A DNA stretch of 64,000 bases, from positions 1-64,000 of the forward strand of contig JBJETT010000009.1 in NCBI GenBank assembly GCA_051883455.1. Reading direction: 5' to 3'. This DNA is from HGM11368 sp051883455. GTDB taxonomy: Bacteria > Bacillota > Clostridia > Christensenellales > UBA3700. Each line of letters opens with the position of its first letter. Position 1 is the first letter of the stretch. The notes under the pieces were generated by a model. The model ran no database searches and was not told where the DNA came from. It saw nothing but the letters and a program-made list of their open reading frames with translations. A program made the translations under genes and the position numbers. This document shows, piece after piece, positions 32,165 through 40,650 of the stretch.

Positions 32165-33589
32165 CTAGCACAAGCGTATCCATAAAGCTGGGACAACGCC
32201 GTAGTCAGTGTGGCGGACGCTGACGTCGCCGCTGCCGACGCGGCCGTCGTCGAGGACAACATGCGCGTAGCGGCTATCGAAGTCGCTAGGAGAGCGGAGC
32301 CACCAATAGCAATATCCTCCGCCTGTATATTGATAGCAACCTTGGCTCTTAGCGTAGTCCGTAGACTTGCGTATACGACTCGCGCCGTCCAAATCATAAC
32401 TTGTTGCTTCCTTATAGCTTAGCAAGAATATCTTATCTTCCGTATCTTCACATACGTATGGATTTTCGTTATTTCCCGTACTCTCAAGACTGTTGTCCAC
32501 CGTCGTCGTCAAGATAAGTTCTTGTTGCAACTCCGTAAATGCAGTGTTATAGAAAGTATCGTTCAACCAAGCCCTTATTGTGCTCTCGGCATAATTGTTG
32601 CTATACACGTCGTTTCCTTTGTAGTCGAAACTTTGACTATCCAGCGCTATATCGCATAGCAAGAAAGCATCCCTTCCGCTCTCTTGCAGCACCTTCCACC
32701 TTATAGGCTCGTATCTAAACCAATATACCGTATCGACGTAATATCCGTTGTCGTCTTGATAACTATTATCGCTATTGCCTGCAATGTCCGACCATTTTGA
32801 TCTATATTGCGAGAAGTATACTCCTCTATACTTATTGCCTTGATAGCTTATATCTACGTACCACATATATTCGCTCACTACTTTGCTTTGGTAATATCCG
32901 TACGACGTCCAAGAGCCTGCGTTGCCGCTCGTAGGTAGCCTTCCCGCTTGCGTTGTCAGTGCCGTGGTAATATTGCTATCCTTGACTTCCGTCTGCGGAT
33001 AGTAGCCAAAGTATATTACGTCTTCGTGCCTGCAATATTTGCCGTCTGCCATATGTATCGTATCACCACATCGTGCACATACACAGTCGCTACCCACGTT
33101 ATGGTATGCCTCTTTGCATATTCTGCATACGCAGTCCGCATCGAGGTCATGCGCCTCGTCTCCGCACTTAGAACATACGCAGTCAATATTAGGCGTATGG
33201 TTGATACACTCATCCCACTTGGCATATAGAGTAACGTTGCTAGTCACGCTATCGGCTTCAAAGTTCCACTCGTTTTGGCATTGCCTCTCCTTGTACCAAC
33301 CGCCAAAAACGTACGACTTTTTGCTTGGCTGACTCGGCGCCGACAATCTATCTCCGCTATTTACTTGGACGGATGCTATACTGCTACCACCCATTGTATC
33401 GAACGTCACCGTAAACTCAACGTCATTATTTGCTCCGTTTGAATTATTTGCTCCGTTTGAATTATTTGAGCCGTTTGAGTCGTTTGGGATATTTGGTTCA
33501 TTGTTATCGGTGTCACAGCCTACCGCAACCAATCCAATAACAATCACAGCCACTAATATCAATAAGATTGTAAAAAATCTGTTTTTCAT
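32165..33589 (-). CDS. lipoprotein with InlB-type repeat and variable DUF6273-like C-terminus
   Basis: 474 residues. A signal peptide ends in the lipobox LVAVGC. A low-complexity Asn/Ser/Gly linker follows (repeats of NNSNGA). Next come an InlB B-repeat/Listeria-Bacteroides-type domain (VTFDTMGGSSIASVQV ... VFGGWYKE), three Cys-rich units (DCVCSKCG, DCVCRICK, DCVCARCG), and a large C-terminal DUF6273-like domain ending in CYWWLRSP ... GVVPALWIRLC. That domain type resembles the C-type-lectin/formylglycine-enzyme fold. Codons 435-464 are unusual: 25 of 30 are NNC and none is AAN. The protein should be displayed on the cell surface and bind something; the ligand is unknown. Confidence 0.82.
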   Translation of the reverse strand: MKNRFFTILLILVAVIVIGLVAVGCDTDNNEPNIPNDSNGSNNSNGANNSNGANNDVEFTVTFDTMGGSSIASVQVNSGDRLSAPSQPSKKSYVFGGWYKERQCQNEWNFEADSVTSNVTLYAKWDECINHTPNIDCVCSKCGDEAHDLDADCVCRICKEAYHNVGSDCVCARCGDTIHMADGKYCRHEDVIYFGYYPQTEVKDSNITTALTTQAGRLPTSGNAGSWTSYGYYQSKVVSEYMWYVDISYQGNKYRGVYFSQYRSKWSDIAGNSDNSYQDDNGYYVDTVYWFRYEPIRWKVLQESGRDAFLLCDIALDSQSFDYKGNDVYSNNYAESTIRAWLNDTFYNTAFTELQQELILTTTVDNSLESTGNNENPYVCEDTEDKIFLLSYKEATSYDLDGASRIRKSTDYAKSQGCYQYTGGGYCYWWLRSPSDFDSRYAHVVLDDGRVGSGDVSVRHTDYGVVPALWIRLC

Positions 33590-33627
33590 ACTCTCTACCT
33601 ACTTTGATATATTATAAGATTATTTTA

Positions 33628-33656
33628 AGTATACGCGCACTACTATAACTTGTCAA
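33628..33656 (-). promoter_or_regulatory. promoter of the variable lipoprotein gene
   Basis: Minus strand: consensus TTGACA (33656-33651), 17-bp spacer, TATACT (33633-33628), then a leader of about 30 nt with AGGTAGAG before the ATG. Confidence 0.7.
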
Positions 33657-33967
33657 TACGTTTCATACCGCACCGTCAATCACTATTTATAGGTTCACGC
33701 TTCCACAGACTTTTACCATACGGTATCGTGGCACGTGAAGTCTTTTAGAATTTATCTCACAGTGTAGACGCGAGTTAGTCGCAAAGACTGCGGCTTTTGC
33801 GTGGGGCATTACGTAATTATTTTCGTCTTCTCACCCGCTCTATATTTTTTTGCTCACACACTTAGATATAATGATAATCAAAATCCAATATTTGTAACCT
33901 CGCACAATACGGATATATTCTATCAAATTGCCAACAATATAATTAGCTTATCAAAGGAGGTTGCACA

Positions 33968-34066
33968 ATGACTAAGAACAAGATGCAAAACAAGGCTACC
34001 AAAGGCGGCAAATGCAAAGCCGAAAGTAGCGAAAAAAATTGCAAATGCACCAAAAGCAACGACTAA
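33968..34066 (+). CDS. small Lys- and Cys-rich peptide, 32 residues
   Basis: The gene encodes a 32-residue, strongly basic peptide with three cysteines (GGKCKAE, NCKCTKS). The ATG is preceded by a perfect AAAGGAGG ribosome site at 7-nt spacing, by a TATAAT at 33938-33943, and the gene is followed by a strong terminator. No signal peptide or membrane helix is present. I do not recognise the family. The complete expression signals around so short a frame argue that it is a real gene; the sequence alone would not. It lies alone in a 1.4-kb repeat-rich gap. Confidence 0.6.
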   Translation: MTKNKMQNKATKGGKCKAESSEKNCKCTKSND

Positions 34067-34114
34067 TGACGTTGCCTATATCGTCTAAGGACGACTGACC
34101 ACCTGATAAGTGGT

Positions 34115-34152
34115 AATGAGGAGAGAAGACAACTTTTCTCCTCATTTTTATT
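34115..34152 (+). terminator. terminator of the small peptide gene
   Basis: A 9-bp core stem (ATGAGGAGA / TCTCCTCAT) with T5. Two smaller hairpins (CGTC TAAG GACG at 34082-34093; ACCAC / GTGGT at 34099-34114) precede it, so the 3' region of the RNA is structured. Confidence 0.75.
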
Positions 34153-34204
34153 TATCTTGACAGTAGCCCCATATATGCAAAGTGTGTGCCTCACGGCGGA
34201 GCGT

Positions 34205-34610
34205 ATGAAATAATTATGTCATTGCGAAGCCGTTAGGCTGTGGCAATCTCAAACCATATAAAAAGCCGCCTATGCCGAGACGGAAGAATTGTCCTACTTG
34301 TCATTGCGAAGCGTTTGAAAAACGCTGCGGCAATCTAATCCGCTTAACAAGCCGTCCTATGTCATTGCGATAATATCCTTGTCATTGCGAGGAACGGAGT
34401 GACGTGGCAATCTAATCCGCTTAACAAGCCGTCCCTGTGCAAGGGAAGGTGGTCTTACGGCATATCTACGTCGTTATGCTTTGTCGAACTTGCGGTTGTG
34501 CTTAGTCACATACAATGAGTATGCTCCTGTCGCCCAATCCTCATTTTCCTCGCCTAACTCGCACCTATGCCATAAGAGTTACCGCGGTAGCGGTGGAAGG
34601 GTTGTCCCAC
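34205..34610. repeat. cluster of B and C repeats with family A insert
   Basis: Four B-type starts (GTCATTGCGA at about 34218, 34301, 34361 and 34381) lie close together. Two are followed by the same 22-bp tail, CTAATCCGC then TTAACAAGCCGTC. The last runs into a C-type repeat interrupted by the palindrome at 34453-34577 and ending GCGGTAGCGGTGGAAGGG. No coding sequence was seen from 34153 to 34981. Confidence 0.65.
34453..34577. repeat. palindromic element (family A), full copy
   Basis: 125 bp with ends TCTTACGGCAT / ATGCCATAAGA. It is nearly the reverse complement of the copy at 62323-62447, including the same surrounding C repeat. Confidence 0.75.
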
Positions 34611-34791
34611 GTCATTGCGCTCAGTGCATTTTGCGCCGGCAATGAGCCGACAGGTTGCCAAAACACCCCTCCCTGCATAAACAAAACGCTACAATTCCCC
34701 TTATACTCTTAGTTTTATCGCCAAAAATCAACAAAAAAGATTAAAAAAGCCCTAGTTACCGAAAATAATATAACCAATAAGAAATCAAAAA

Positions 34792-34826
34792 TACAAAAGA
34801 AAAGCGCAACCTCTACGATTGCGCAA
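34792..34826 (-). terminator. probable terminator downstream of the aminotransferase operon
   Basis: Minus strand: a 6-bp stem (GCGCAA / TTGCGC) with a 9-nt loop and TTTTCTTTT tract, about 155 bp after the aminotransferase stop. Confidence 0.5.
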
Positions 34827-34981
34827 TTCTTTATATAAGGGGGAAAATTATGAGTAATTTTGTGCGATAGCTTTCTTTTTCTATCGTCAAGGACAGTATA
34901 TCACTCATATTTTCCATAGTCAATACTTTTTCGACAAACTTTTATTATTTTTTACAAAAAGATTATTTTTATAATCTTTAT

Positions 34982-36169
34982 TTATTTTTTGATAACATTT
35001 TGTTTTACAAACTCTCTTATCTTGACCATAGCCTTTTGTAGACTGTCTATAGAGTATGCGTAACTAATTCTTACGAAGTCCTCACCGTTGTCGCCAAAGG
35101 CATTTCCCGGCACTACGGCAAGTTTTTGCTCCTTGATAAGTCTACTTGCGAACTCTTCGCCAGTCATACCAAGACTGCTCACTTTCGGGAAGACGTAAAA
35201 AGCCCCTCTCGGCTCAAAGGTTTCTAGTCCAATCTCGTTGAGCTCGTGCACTAGGTAGCGTCTACGCATATCGTACTCGTCCCTCATCTTAGCAACGTCG
35301 GCGAAATTGTTCTTCAGTCCCGATTCCAAAGCTTCGAGGGCGCAGTATTGAGCGGCGGTTGGAGCGCACATAATGACGTATTGATGAATTTTGAGCATTT
35401 GCTTTGTCAGTGGCTCGGGCGCACAAAAGTACCCCAATCTCCAACCCGTCATAGCAAAAGCCTTGCTAAATCCGTTGATTACGATAGTTCTCTCACGCAT
35501 ATTAGGAAGACTTGCGATAGAGGTATGTACCATACCGTAGGTCAGCTCGCTATATATTTCGTCGCTTATCACCATCAGGTCATTTTCCAAGATGATAGGA
35601 GCTATAGCTTCCAGCTCCTCTTTGGTCATAATCGCACCCGTGGGATTGTTAGGATAAGGCAATACGATAGCTTTGGTCTTAGGCGTAATTGCTTTTTTGA
35701 GATTTTCCACACTGAGGGCAAACTTATCCTTCATCTCACACTTTACGCCCACGGGTACGCCGCCCGCCATCACCACGCTAGGTGCGTAGGACACGTAGCT
35801 TGGGTCGGGTATGATAATCTCGTCGCCCGGGTCTATCAAGGCACGGAAAGCAAGGTCGATTGCTTCGCTCGCACCCACCGTCACCACAATCTCCTTTTCG
35901 GGGTCATAACTCAAACCATATCGCACGTTTTGATATTCGGCGATTCTTTTTCTAAGAGCAATCAGACCGCTGTTGGCGGTGTATTGCGTTTCGCCCTGTC
36001 TTATTGATTTGACAGCCCTTTCTCTTGCGCCCCAAGGCGTCTCGAAGTCAGGCTCGCCCACACCCAAAGATATGATATCCTTGCTGGTAGCCGCCATATC
36101 AAAAAACTTTCTTATACCGGAAGGCTTGATAGTCTTGACCTTCTCGCTTAGATATTTGTCGTAATTCAT
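34982..36169 (-). CDS. class I/II aminotransferase
   Basis: 395-residue PLP enzyme of fold type I, close to aspartate/aromatic aminotransferases (PatA/AraT group). The Schiff-base lysine is in NGFSKAFAMTGWRLGY; SLGVGEPDFETP, PYPNNPTG and the substrate-carboxylate Arg in FVRISYAYS are present. It overlaps the Lrp-type regulator gene by 4 bp (ATGA), so the regulator probably controls or senses amino acids linked to this enzyme. Confidence 0.92.
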   Translation of the reverse strand: MNYDKYLSEKVKTIKPSGIRKFFDMAATSKDIISLGVGEPDFETPWGARERAVKSIRQGETQYTANSGLIALRKRIAEYQNVRYGLSYDPEKEIVVTVGASEAIDLAFRALIDPGDEIIIPDPSYVSYAPSVVMAGGVPVGVKCEMKDKFALSVENLKKAITPKTKAIVLPYPNNPTGAIMTKEELEAIAPIILENDLMVISDEIYSELTYGMVHTSIASLPNMRERTIVINGFSKAFAMTGWRLGYFCAPEPLTKQMLKIHQYVIMCAPTAAQYCALEALESGLKNNFADVAKMRDEYDMRRRYLVHELNEIGLETFEPRGAFYVFPKVSSLGMTGEEFASRLIKEQKLAVVPGNAFGDNGEDFVRISYAYSIDSLQKAMVKIREFVKQNVIKK

Positions 36170-36654
36170 GCCATCACTTCTCTTTTCTTAGTATATTTTT
36201 TGTCTAGGATAATGCCTTCGGACTTGTATTTTTTGAGTATAAAGTGGGTTGCCGTAGACAATACGTTTTCCATCACCGACAGCTTCTCGGATATAAATCC
36301 CGCCACTTGTTTGATAGTCTTGCCTTCGACTATCACTACTAGGTCGTAAGCTCCGCTCATAAGGTATACGCTCGACACTTCCTCATACGCCATAATCTCC
36401 CTTGCTATGTTGTCGAAGCCGTGTGTGGATTGCGGGGTAACCTTAACCTCGATGAGAGCCGTCACGCTCTCGTCTTGCGTCAGTTCGCTATTGATGACGG
36501 CAGTGTACTTGACCAATACTCCGCTGTCTTGCATGTTCTCTATCCTCTTGGCTACTTCGTTCTCTTCCATACCGAGCATTGCCGCGATTGCGCCCGCCGA
36601 AATACGGCTGTCGTTTTTCAAAATGTCAAGAATTTTTTTGTCGATGTCGTTCAT
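36166..36654 (-). CDS. Lrp/AsnC family regulator
   Basis: 162 residues. N-terminal winged helix-turn-helix (DKKILDILKNDSRISAGAIAAMLGMEENEV) and C-terminal RAM domain (VTALIEVKVTPQSTHGFDN ... SVYLMSGAYDLVVIVEG). Members bind amino acids and tune metabolic genes. AAGGAG precedes the ATG. It lies 14 bp after the ABC-F gene and overlaps the aminotransferase. Confidence 0.92.
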   Translation of the reverse strand: MNDIDKKILDILKNDSRISAGAIAAMLGMEENEVAKRIENMQDSGVLVKYTAVINSELTQDESVTALIEVKVTPQSTHGFDNIAREIMAYEEVSSVYLMSGAYDLVVIVEGKTIKQVAGFISEKLSVMENVLSTATHFILKKYKSEGIILDKKYTKKREVMA

Positions 36655-36668
36655 AATTTTTCTCCTTA

Positions 36669-38243
36669 TCAGTCTATCATATCGAGATATTCCTCGTACG
36701 TTGTCAGTTTATCAAAGGTCTTAGTGCCGTTGATTTCTATTATTCTGTTTGCCACCGTTTGCATAAGCTCTTGGTCGTGCGAGGCAAACAGCATACTGCC
36801 CTTATAGTTTATCATACCCTTATTGAGGGCTTGTATCGACTCGAGGTCGAGGTGGTTGGTAGGTTCGTCCAAGATGAGGAAGTTGCCGGCTTGCAGCATA
36901 GCCCTCGCCATCATACATCTCACCTTTTCGCCACCCGACAGCACCTTAGCCTTTTTGAGCGCCTCTTCTCCCGAGAAGAGCATTCTACCCAGCCAGCTTC
37001 TGAGGTAACTTTCGGTATTGTCCTTGCTGTATTGATTTAGCCATTGCACCAAGGTGAGGTCCACCCCATCGAAGAAGCTGTCGAAGTTTTGCGGCACGTA
37101 GCTAGGATTTATCGTCTTGCCCCATTTCACTATGCCGGCGTCGGGTTGCTCTTTGCCCATAATTATGTCAAACAGCATGGATACGGCAATGGACTTGTCC
37201 GACAAGAAGGCAATCTTTTCGCCCTTTTGCACGGTAAAGCTCACGTCTTCGAAGAAGCCCTTTTTGCTTAACCCTTCCACCGTCAAGGTGTCCTTACCCG
37301 GCTCTCCCTCGAAGTCAAAGTTGATATAAGGGTACTTTCTGCTCGACGGCTTAATATCCTCGAGAGTGAGTTTTTCTAGTTCCTTTTTGCGCGAAGTTGC
37401 TTGTCTTGATTTGCTGGCGTTGGCGGAAAATCTTGCAATAAATTCTTGCAATTCTTTGGCTCTTGCTTCGGCTTTCTTGTTGGCTTCTCTAGCTTGCTTA
37501 GCCAGCAGTTGGTTGGTCTCGTACCAAAAGTCGTAGTTGCCCACGAACATATTGATTTGACCGTAGTCCACGTCGCATATATGCGTACACACTTTGTTGA
37601 GGAAGTGACGGTTGTGCGACACGATGATGAGGGTGTTTTTGAAGTCCATAAGGTACTTCTCCAACCACATTATCGTCTTGGCATCGAGGTTGTTGGTAGG
37701 CTCGTCTAGTATCAATATGTCGGGATTGCCAAACAATGCTTGCGCAAGCAAAATCTTGACTTTTTGCTTACCGTCAAGCTCGCTCATCAACATATAGTGG
37801 TATTCTTCGCCAAACTTGAGTTCGTTGAGCAGTGACGCCGCGTCGCTCTCGGCTTCCCAACCGCCAAGCTCTGCAAACTCTTCTTCGAGTTTGGACGCCT
37901 TGAGTCCGTCAGCTTCGTCAAAGTCCTCTTTGCAATACAAAGCGTCCTTTTCGTCCATAATCTCCACGAGTCGCTTGTGCCCCATCAACACCGTTCTGAG
38001 CACGGTGCAGTCGTCGTACTTATTTTGGTTTTGTTCTAGCACGCTTATTCTTTGATTTTTGCCTATGGACACCGTGCCTCTGGTTGGCTCGAGTTCTCCC
38101 GACAAAATTTTGAGGAAGGTGGACTTACCCGCTCCGTTGGCTCCGATTACGCCGTAGCAGTTGCCCTCGGTAAATTTGAGGTTGACGTCCTCGAAGAGTT
38201 TTCTTCCTCCGAATTGCAAATAAAGGTCGTTGACTTGTAACAT
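36669..38243 (-). CDS. ABC-F family ATPase (YbiT/YkpA-like)
   Basis: 524-residue soluble protein with two ABC domains and no membrane helices. Walker A of domain 1 is GANGAGKST (34-42), with signature and Walker B in ILDEPTNNLDAKT; domain 2 has VLSGGEKVRCMMARAM and LILDEPTNHLDLES. The second P-loop is degenerate (AFLSDKSIAVS instead of GxxGxGKS). A charged linker (REANKKAEARAKELQEF) matches the P-site interaction motif region. ABC-F proteins rescue or regulate ribosomes; antibiotic resistance is not indicated. Confidence 0.9.
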   Translation of the reverse strand: MLQVNDLYLQFGGRKLFEDVNLKFTEGNCYGVIGANGAGKSTFLKILSGELEPTRGTVSIGKNQRISVLEQNQNKYDDCTVLRTVLMGHKRLVEIMDEKDALYCKEDFDEADGLKASKLEEEFAELGGWEAESDAASLLNELKFGEEYHYMLMSELDGKQKVKILLAQALFGNPDILILDEPTNNLDAKTIMWLEKYLMDFKNTLIIVSHNRHFLNKVCTHICDVDYGQINMFVGNYDFWYETNQLLAKQAREANKKAEARAKELQEFIARFSANASKSRQATSRKKELEKLTLEDIKPSSRKYPYINFDFEGEPGKDTLTVEGLSKKGFFEDVSFTVQKGEKIAFLSDKSIAVSMLFDIIMGKEQPDAGIVKWGKTINPSYVPQNFDSFFDGVDLTLVQWLNQYSKDNTESYLRSWLGRMLFSGEEALKKAKVLSGGEKVRCMMARAMLQAGNFLILDEPTNHLDLESIQALNKGMINYKGSMLFASHDQELMQTVANRIIEINGTKTFDKLTTYEEYLDMID

Positions 38244-38491
38244 TTGTTGCTCCTATCTTATATTCTTATTGTTTTATTCGGCATTTCTACGTTGCCCGTT
38301 AGTTTTCGTAATATATTATTTATGACTTATTTTGCCGTCTATTGTTAAGTTTTCGACTTTTAGACAGCCATATTTTTCGTCGGTTGCTATTGAGTTTAAA
38401 ATACTTAATCTCTATTCGCGCCTATCATATCTCCAACGCTAAATCTAGACAGCCTATCTGATTTTACCGACACGTATCGACTTTTCGACAC

Positions 38492-38980
38492 TTATTGTAT
38501 AGGCGTGCCTTGCATACTACTACCAATATTCACCGCATATCCGCCGTAATACAGTTTTAGCTCCTTTCCGCTTTCCTCTACCTCAAAGACAAGTTTTATA
38601 ACTTTTGTATCGCCCTTTTTGGCTTTGATTTTACTCGCAAAATATCCCTCTACCGTAGTGCCGGGCGATACTCCGCTCAGCTCAAAATCGGTAGGAGAGA
38701 TTGTCTTATCCTTGAGCATCGTCATATCTATTTGCACCACTGCCCATATCTTGCCCTCGCCAGCGCTTTTGTCGTCAATCGTCCTCACAAAGTATACGTC
38801 CTTTACGCACCACTGCACCCCGCTAGCGTCGTTGACTTGACCGATATAGCTCTTTTCCCATCTACTCTTGTCGTTTTTCTCTACGAGGAATATAGTCAAA
38901 AATACTGCTGTCACGACTAATAGCGTAACTATTACGAGCAATGCTATTTTTAGTTTTTTATTGTCTTTGAAGCTACTCAT
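38492..38980 (-). CDS. membrane-anchored protein, DUF4352-like
   Basis: 162 residues: an N-terminal membrane helix (11-33) followed by an extracellular domain with an immunoglobulin-like beta pattern (WAVVQIDMTMLKDKTISPTDFEL, KVIKLVFEVEESGKELKLYYGG), similar to DUF4352 stress or lipoprotein domains. No lipobox. The ribosome site is weak. Function unknown. Confidence 0.65.
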   Translation of the reverse strand: MSSFKDNKKLKIALLVIVTLLVVTAVFLTIFLVEKNDKSRWEKSYIGQVNDASGVQWCVKDVYFVRTIDDKSAGEGKIWAVVQIDMTMLKDKTISPTDFELSGVSPGTTVEGYFASKIKAKKGDTKVIKLVFEVEESGKELKLYYGGYAVNIGSSMQGTPIQ

Positions 38981-39143
38981 TCTTATCTTTTTGCGTATTC
39001 CTCTTGGCGTGATTTTATGTTTATTTTTACACTGTATTTGCGTTTTCGTCGTTTTCTATGTTCGGTTTTTCTTGCTTTATTCGTTGTTCGGTTTTCTCAA
39101 ATCGCGACTTTGACGACTCGGCTTTTCGCACTCGAGCCTAACG

Positions 39144-40442
39144 TTACTTACCCAATTTGACTTGCTTTTTGATGCGCGCGGTGATTTTCTCTGCCATAGA
39201 GTAAATCTTGTCCACGCTCTCGCCTACGAAGTACTCGCCCCTTTCGTACTTGATTTCGCCCGCTACCATAGTCATCAACACGTCGGCTTTGCTGCCTGCG
39301 TATACCACGTTTTTGACAATGTTGTTGATAGGTCGCATATTTGGCTTGCTTAGGTCTATTACGCATAGGTCGGCTTGCGCACCCACGTATAGTCCGTCCA
39401 AGTCTTTGAGTCCCATTGCCTTAGCCGAGCCTCTTGTCGCCATATCGAGCACCACGTCGGCAGGTAGGGCGGAAGCGTCGTTATTTATATACTTTTGCAA
39501 GGTGGTTGCAAGGTAGGTTTCTCTCAGCATATCTAGGCTGTTGTTGCTAGCCGCGCCGTCGGTGCCGAGTCCTATATTGACGCCCTTTTTCCTAAGCTTT
39601 TCTAGTGGTGCGATACCGCTTGCAAGCTTTAGATTGCTGGCGGGACAACTCACTGCGTTTGCCCCCGTCTTGGCTAATATATCTATATCCTCATCAGATA
39701 GATGCACGCAATGATATAGCGTTGCACCATTTGCAAACGCGCCCATATCGTACATGAGTTTTATAGGCGATTTGCCGTACTTTTTGATGCAATTGTTCAC
39801 TTCCGACTTAGTTTCTGCTATGTGCATACACACAGGCATTTTGTTGGTACGGGCGTACTCTGCAAAAGCTTCGATATTGCTTAGGTCGTTGGTGTATTCC
39901 GCATGCAAGCCCAGTCTATAGTCGATTAGTCCACCTTTGCCGTCAAGATTTCTTCTTCCCTCGTCGAGTCTTGCCCACATCTTGTCCTTAGGTCCGTTGC
40001 CTTGGGTGATGCCTTCCATAATTACGTTGCGCATACCGCTATCAACGAAGGCATTAGCTATGTCGTCCAAGAAGAAGTACATATCGCTGACTGCGCTGAT
40101 ACCGCTAGACAAATACTCCAAAATCGCAAGTCTACTCAGCCAATAGCAGTCCTCTCCCGTAAGGCAAGCTTCGTAAGGGAAAACCTTGTCGAATAGCCAC
40201 CTATCGAGTGGCAAATCGTCGGCAAACGACCTTAGGAAGGTCATAGGCGAATGGGCGTGTGCGTCCTTGAAGGACGGCATCACCAGATTGCCTTGCATAT
40301 CTATCTCTCTATCCCACGGCTTGAGAATGAGTGGTGAGCATTGTGACAAAAATGTGATTTTGCCATCTTCTACCCACATTTCTCCGTCAACTATGCCGTG
40401 CTCGGCAGACAAAATTTTTGCGTTATAAATTCTATATTTCAT
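39144..40442 (-). CDS. mtaD: 5-methylthioadenosine/S-adenosylhomocysteine deaminase-type amidohydrolase
   Basis: 432 residues, metal-dependent amidohydrolase. DAHAHSPMTFLRSFADDLPLDRW carries the HxH motif, HAEYTNDLS and HIAETKSEV are family-typical, and GLGTDGAASNNSLDML carries the catalytic Asp. Enzymes of this group deaminate MTA, SAH or adenosine to the inosyl forms. The next gene upstream on the same strand is a purine nucleoside phosphorylase, which would split the product, so the two may form a salvage route; the gap of 208 bp means they need not be one operon. Confidence 0.85.
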   Translation of the reverse strand: MKYRIYNAKILSAEHGIVDGEMWVEDGKITFLSQCSPLILKPWDREIDMQGNLVMPSFKDAHAHSPMTFLRSFADDLPLDRWLFDKVFPYEACLTGEDCYWLSRLAILEYLSSGISAVSDMYFFLDDIANAFVDSGMRNVIMEGITQGNGPKDKMWARLDEGRRNLDGKGGLIDYRLGLHAEYTNDLSNIEAFAEYARTNKMPVCMHIAETKSEVNNCIKKYGKSPIKLMYDMGAFANGATLYHCVHLSDEDIDILAKTGANAVSCPASNLKLASGIAPLEKLRKKGVNIGLGTDGAASNNSLDMLRETYLATTLQKYINNDASALPADVVLDMATRGSAKAMGLKDLDGLYVGAQADLCVIDLSKPNMRPINNIVKNVVYAGSKADVLMTMVAGEIKYERGEYFVGESVDKIYSMAEKITARIKKQVKLGK

Positions 40443-40650
40443 TGCTTTCCCGTTGCGCCTATGATTGTTAGACGTCTATTTTGTTAGATAATCAACCTTC
40501 GTCTTATTCGCCATTATATTTGCGTTATTTTAGTTGACGATAGTTATTTTCTATCAGATAGCCGATTGCGTTTCCGAATAGTCGGCTACTACTTAGATAA
40601 GAATTCTACTTCGGCTACTTCTTAGATATATTATCTTATTTGCAAGTGTT

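Noticed and set aside
32165..33589. A complete diversity-generating retroelement in this window
   Set aside because: No reverse transcriptase, accessory protein or AAC-rich template repeat was found on either strand within 64 kb; only the candidate target is present.
34850..34870. Six-codon frame (ATG ... TAG) after AAGGGGG, possible leader peptide
   Set aside because: Too short to support, nothing downstream on the plus strand for it to control, and the nearby hairpin is weak.
36669..38243. Antibiotic-resistance ABC-F
   Set aside because: The sequence is closer to housekeeping YbiT/YkpA types and the linker is not extended as in resistance proteins.
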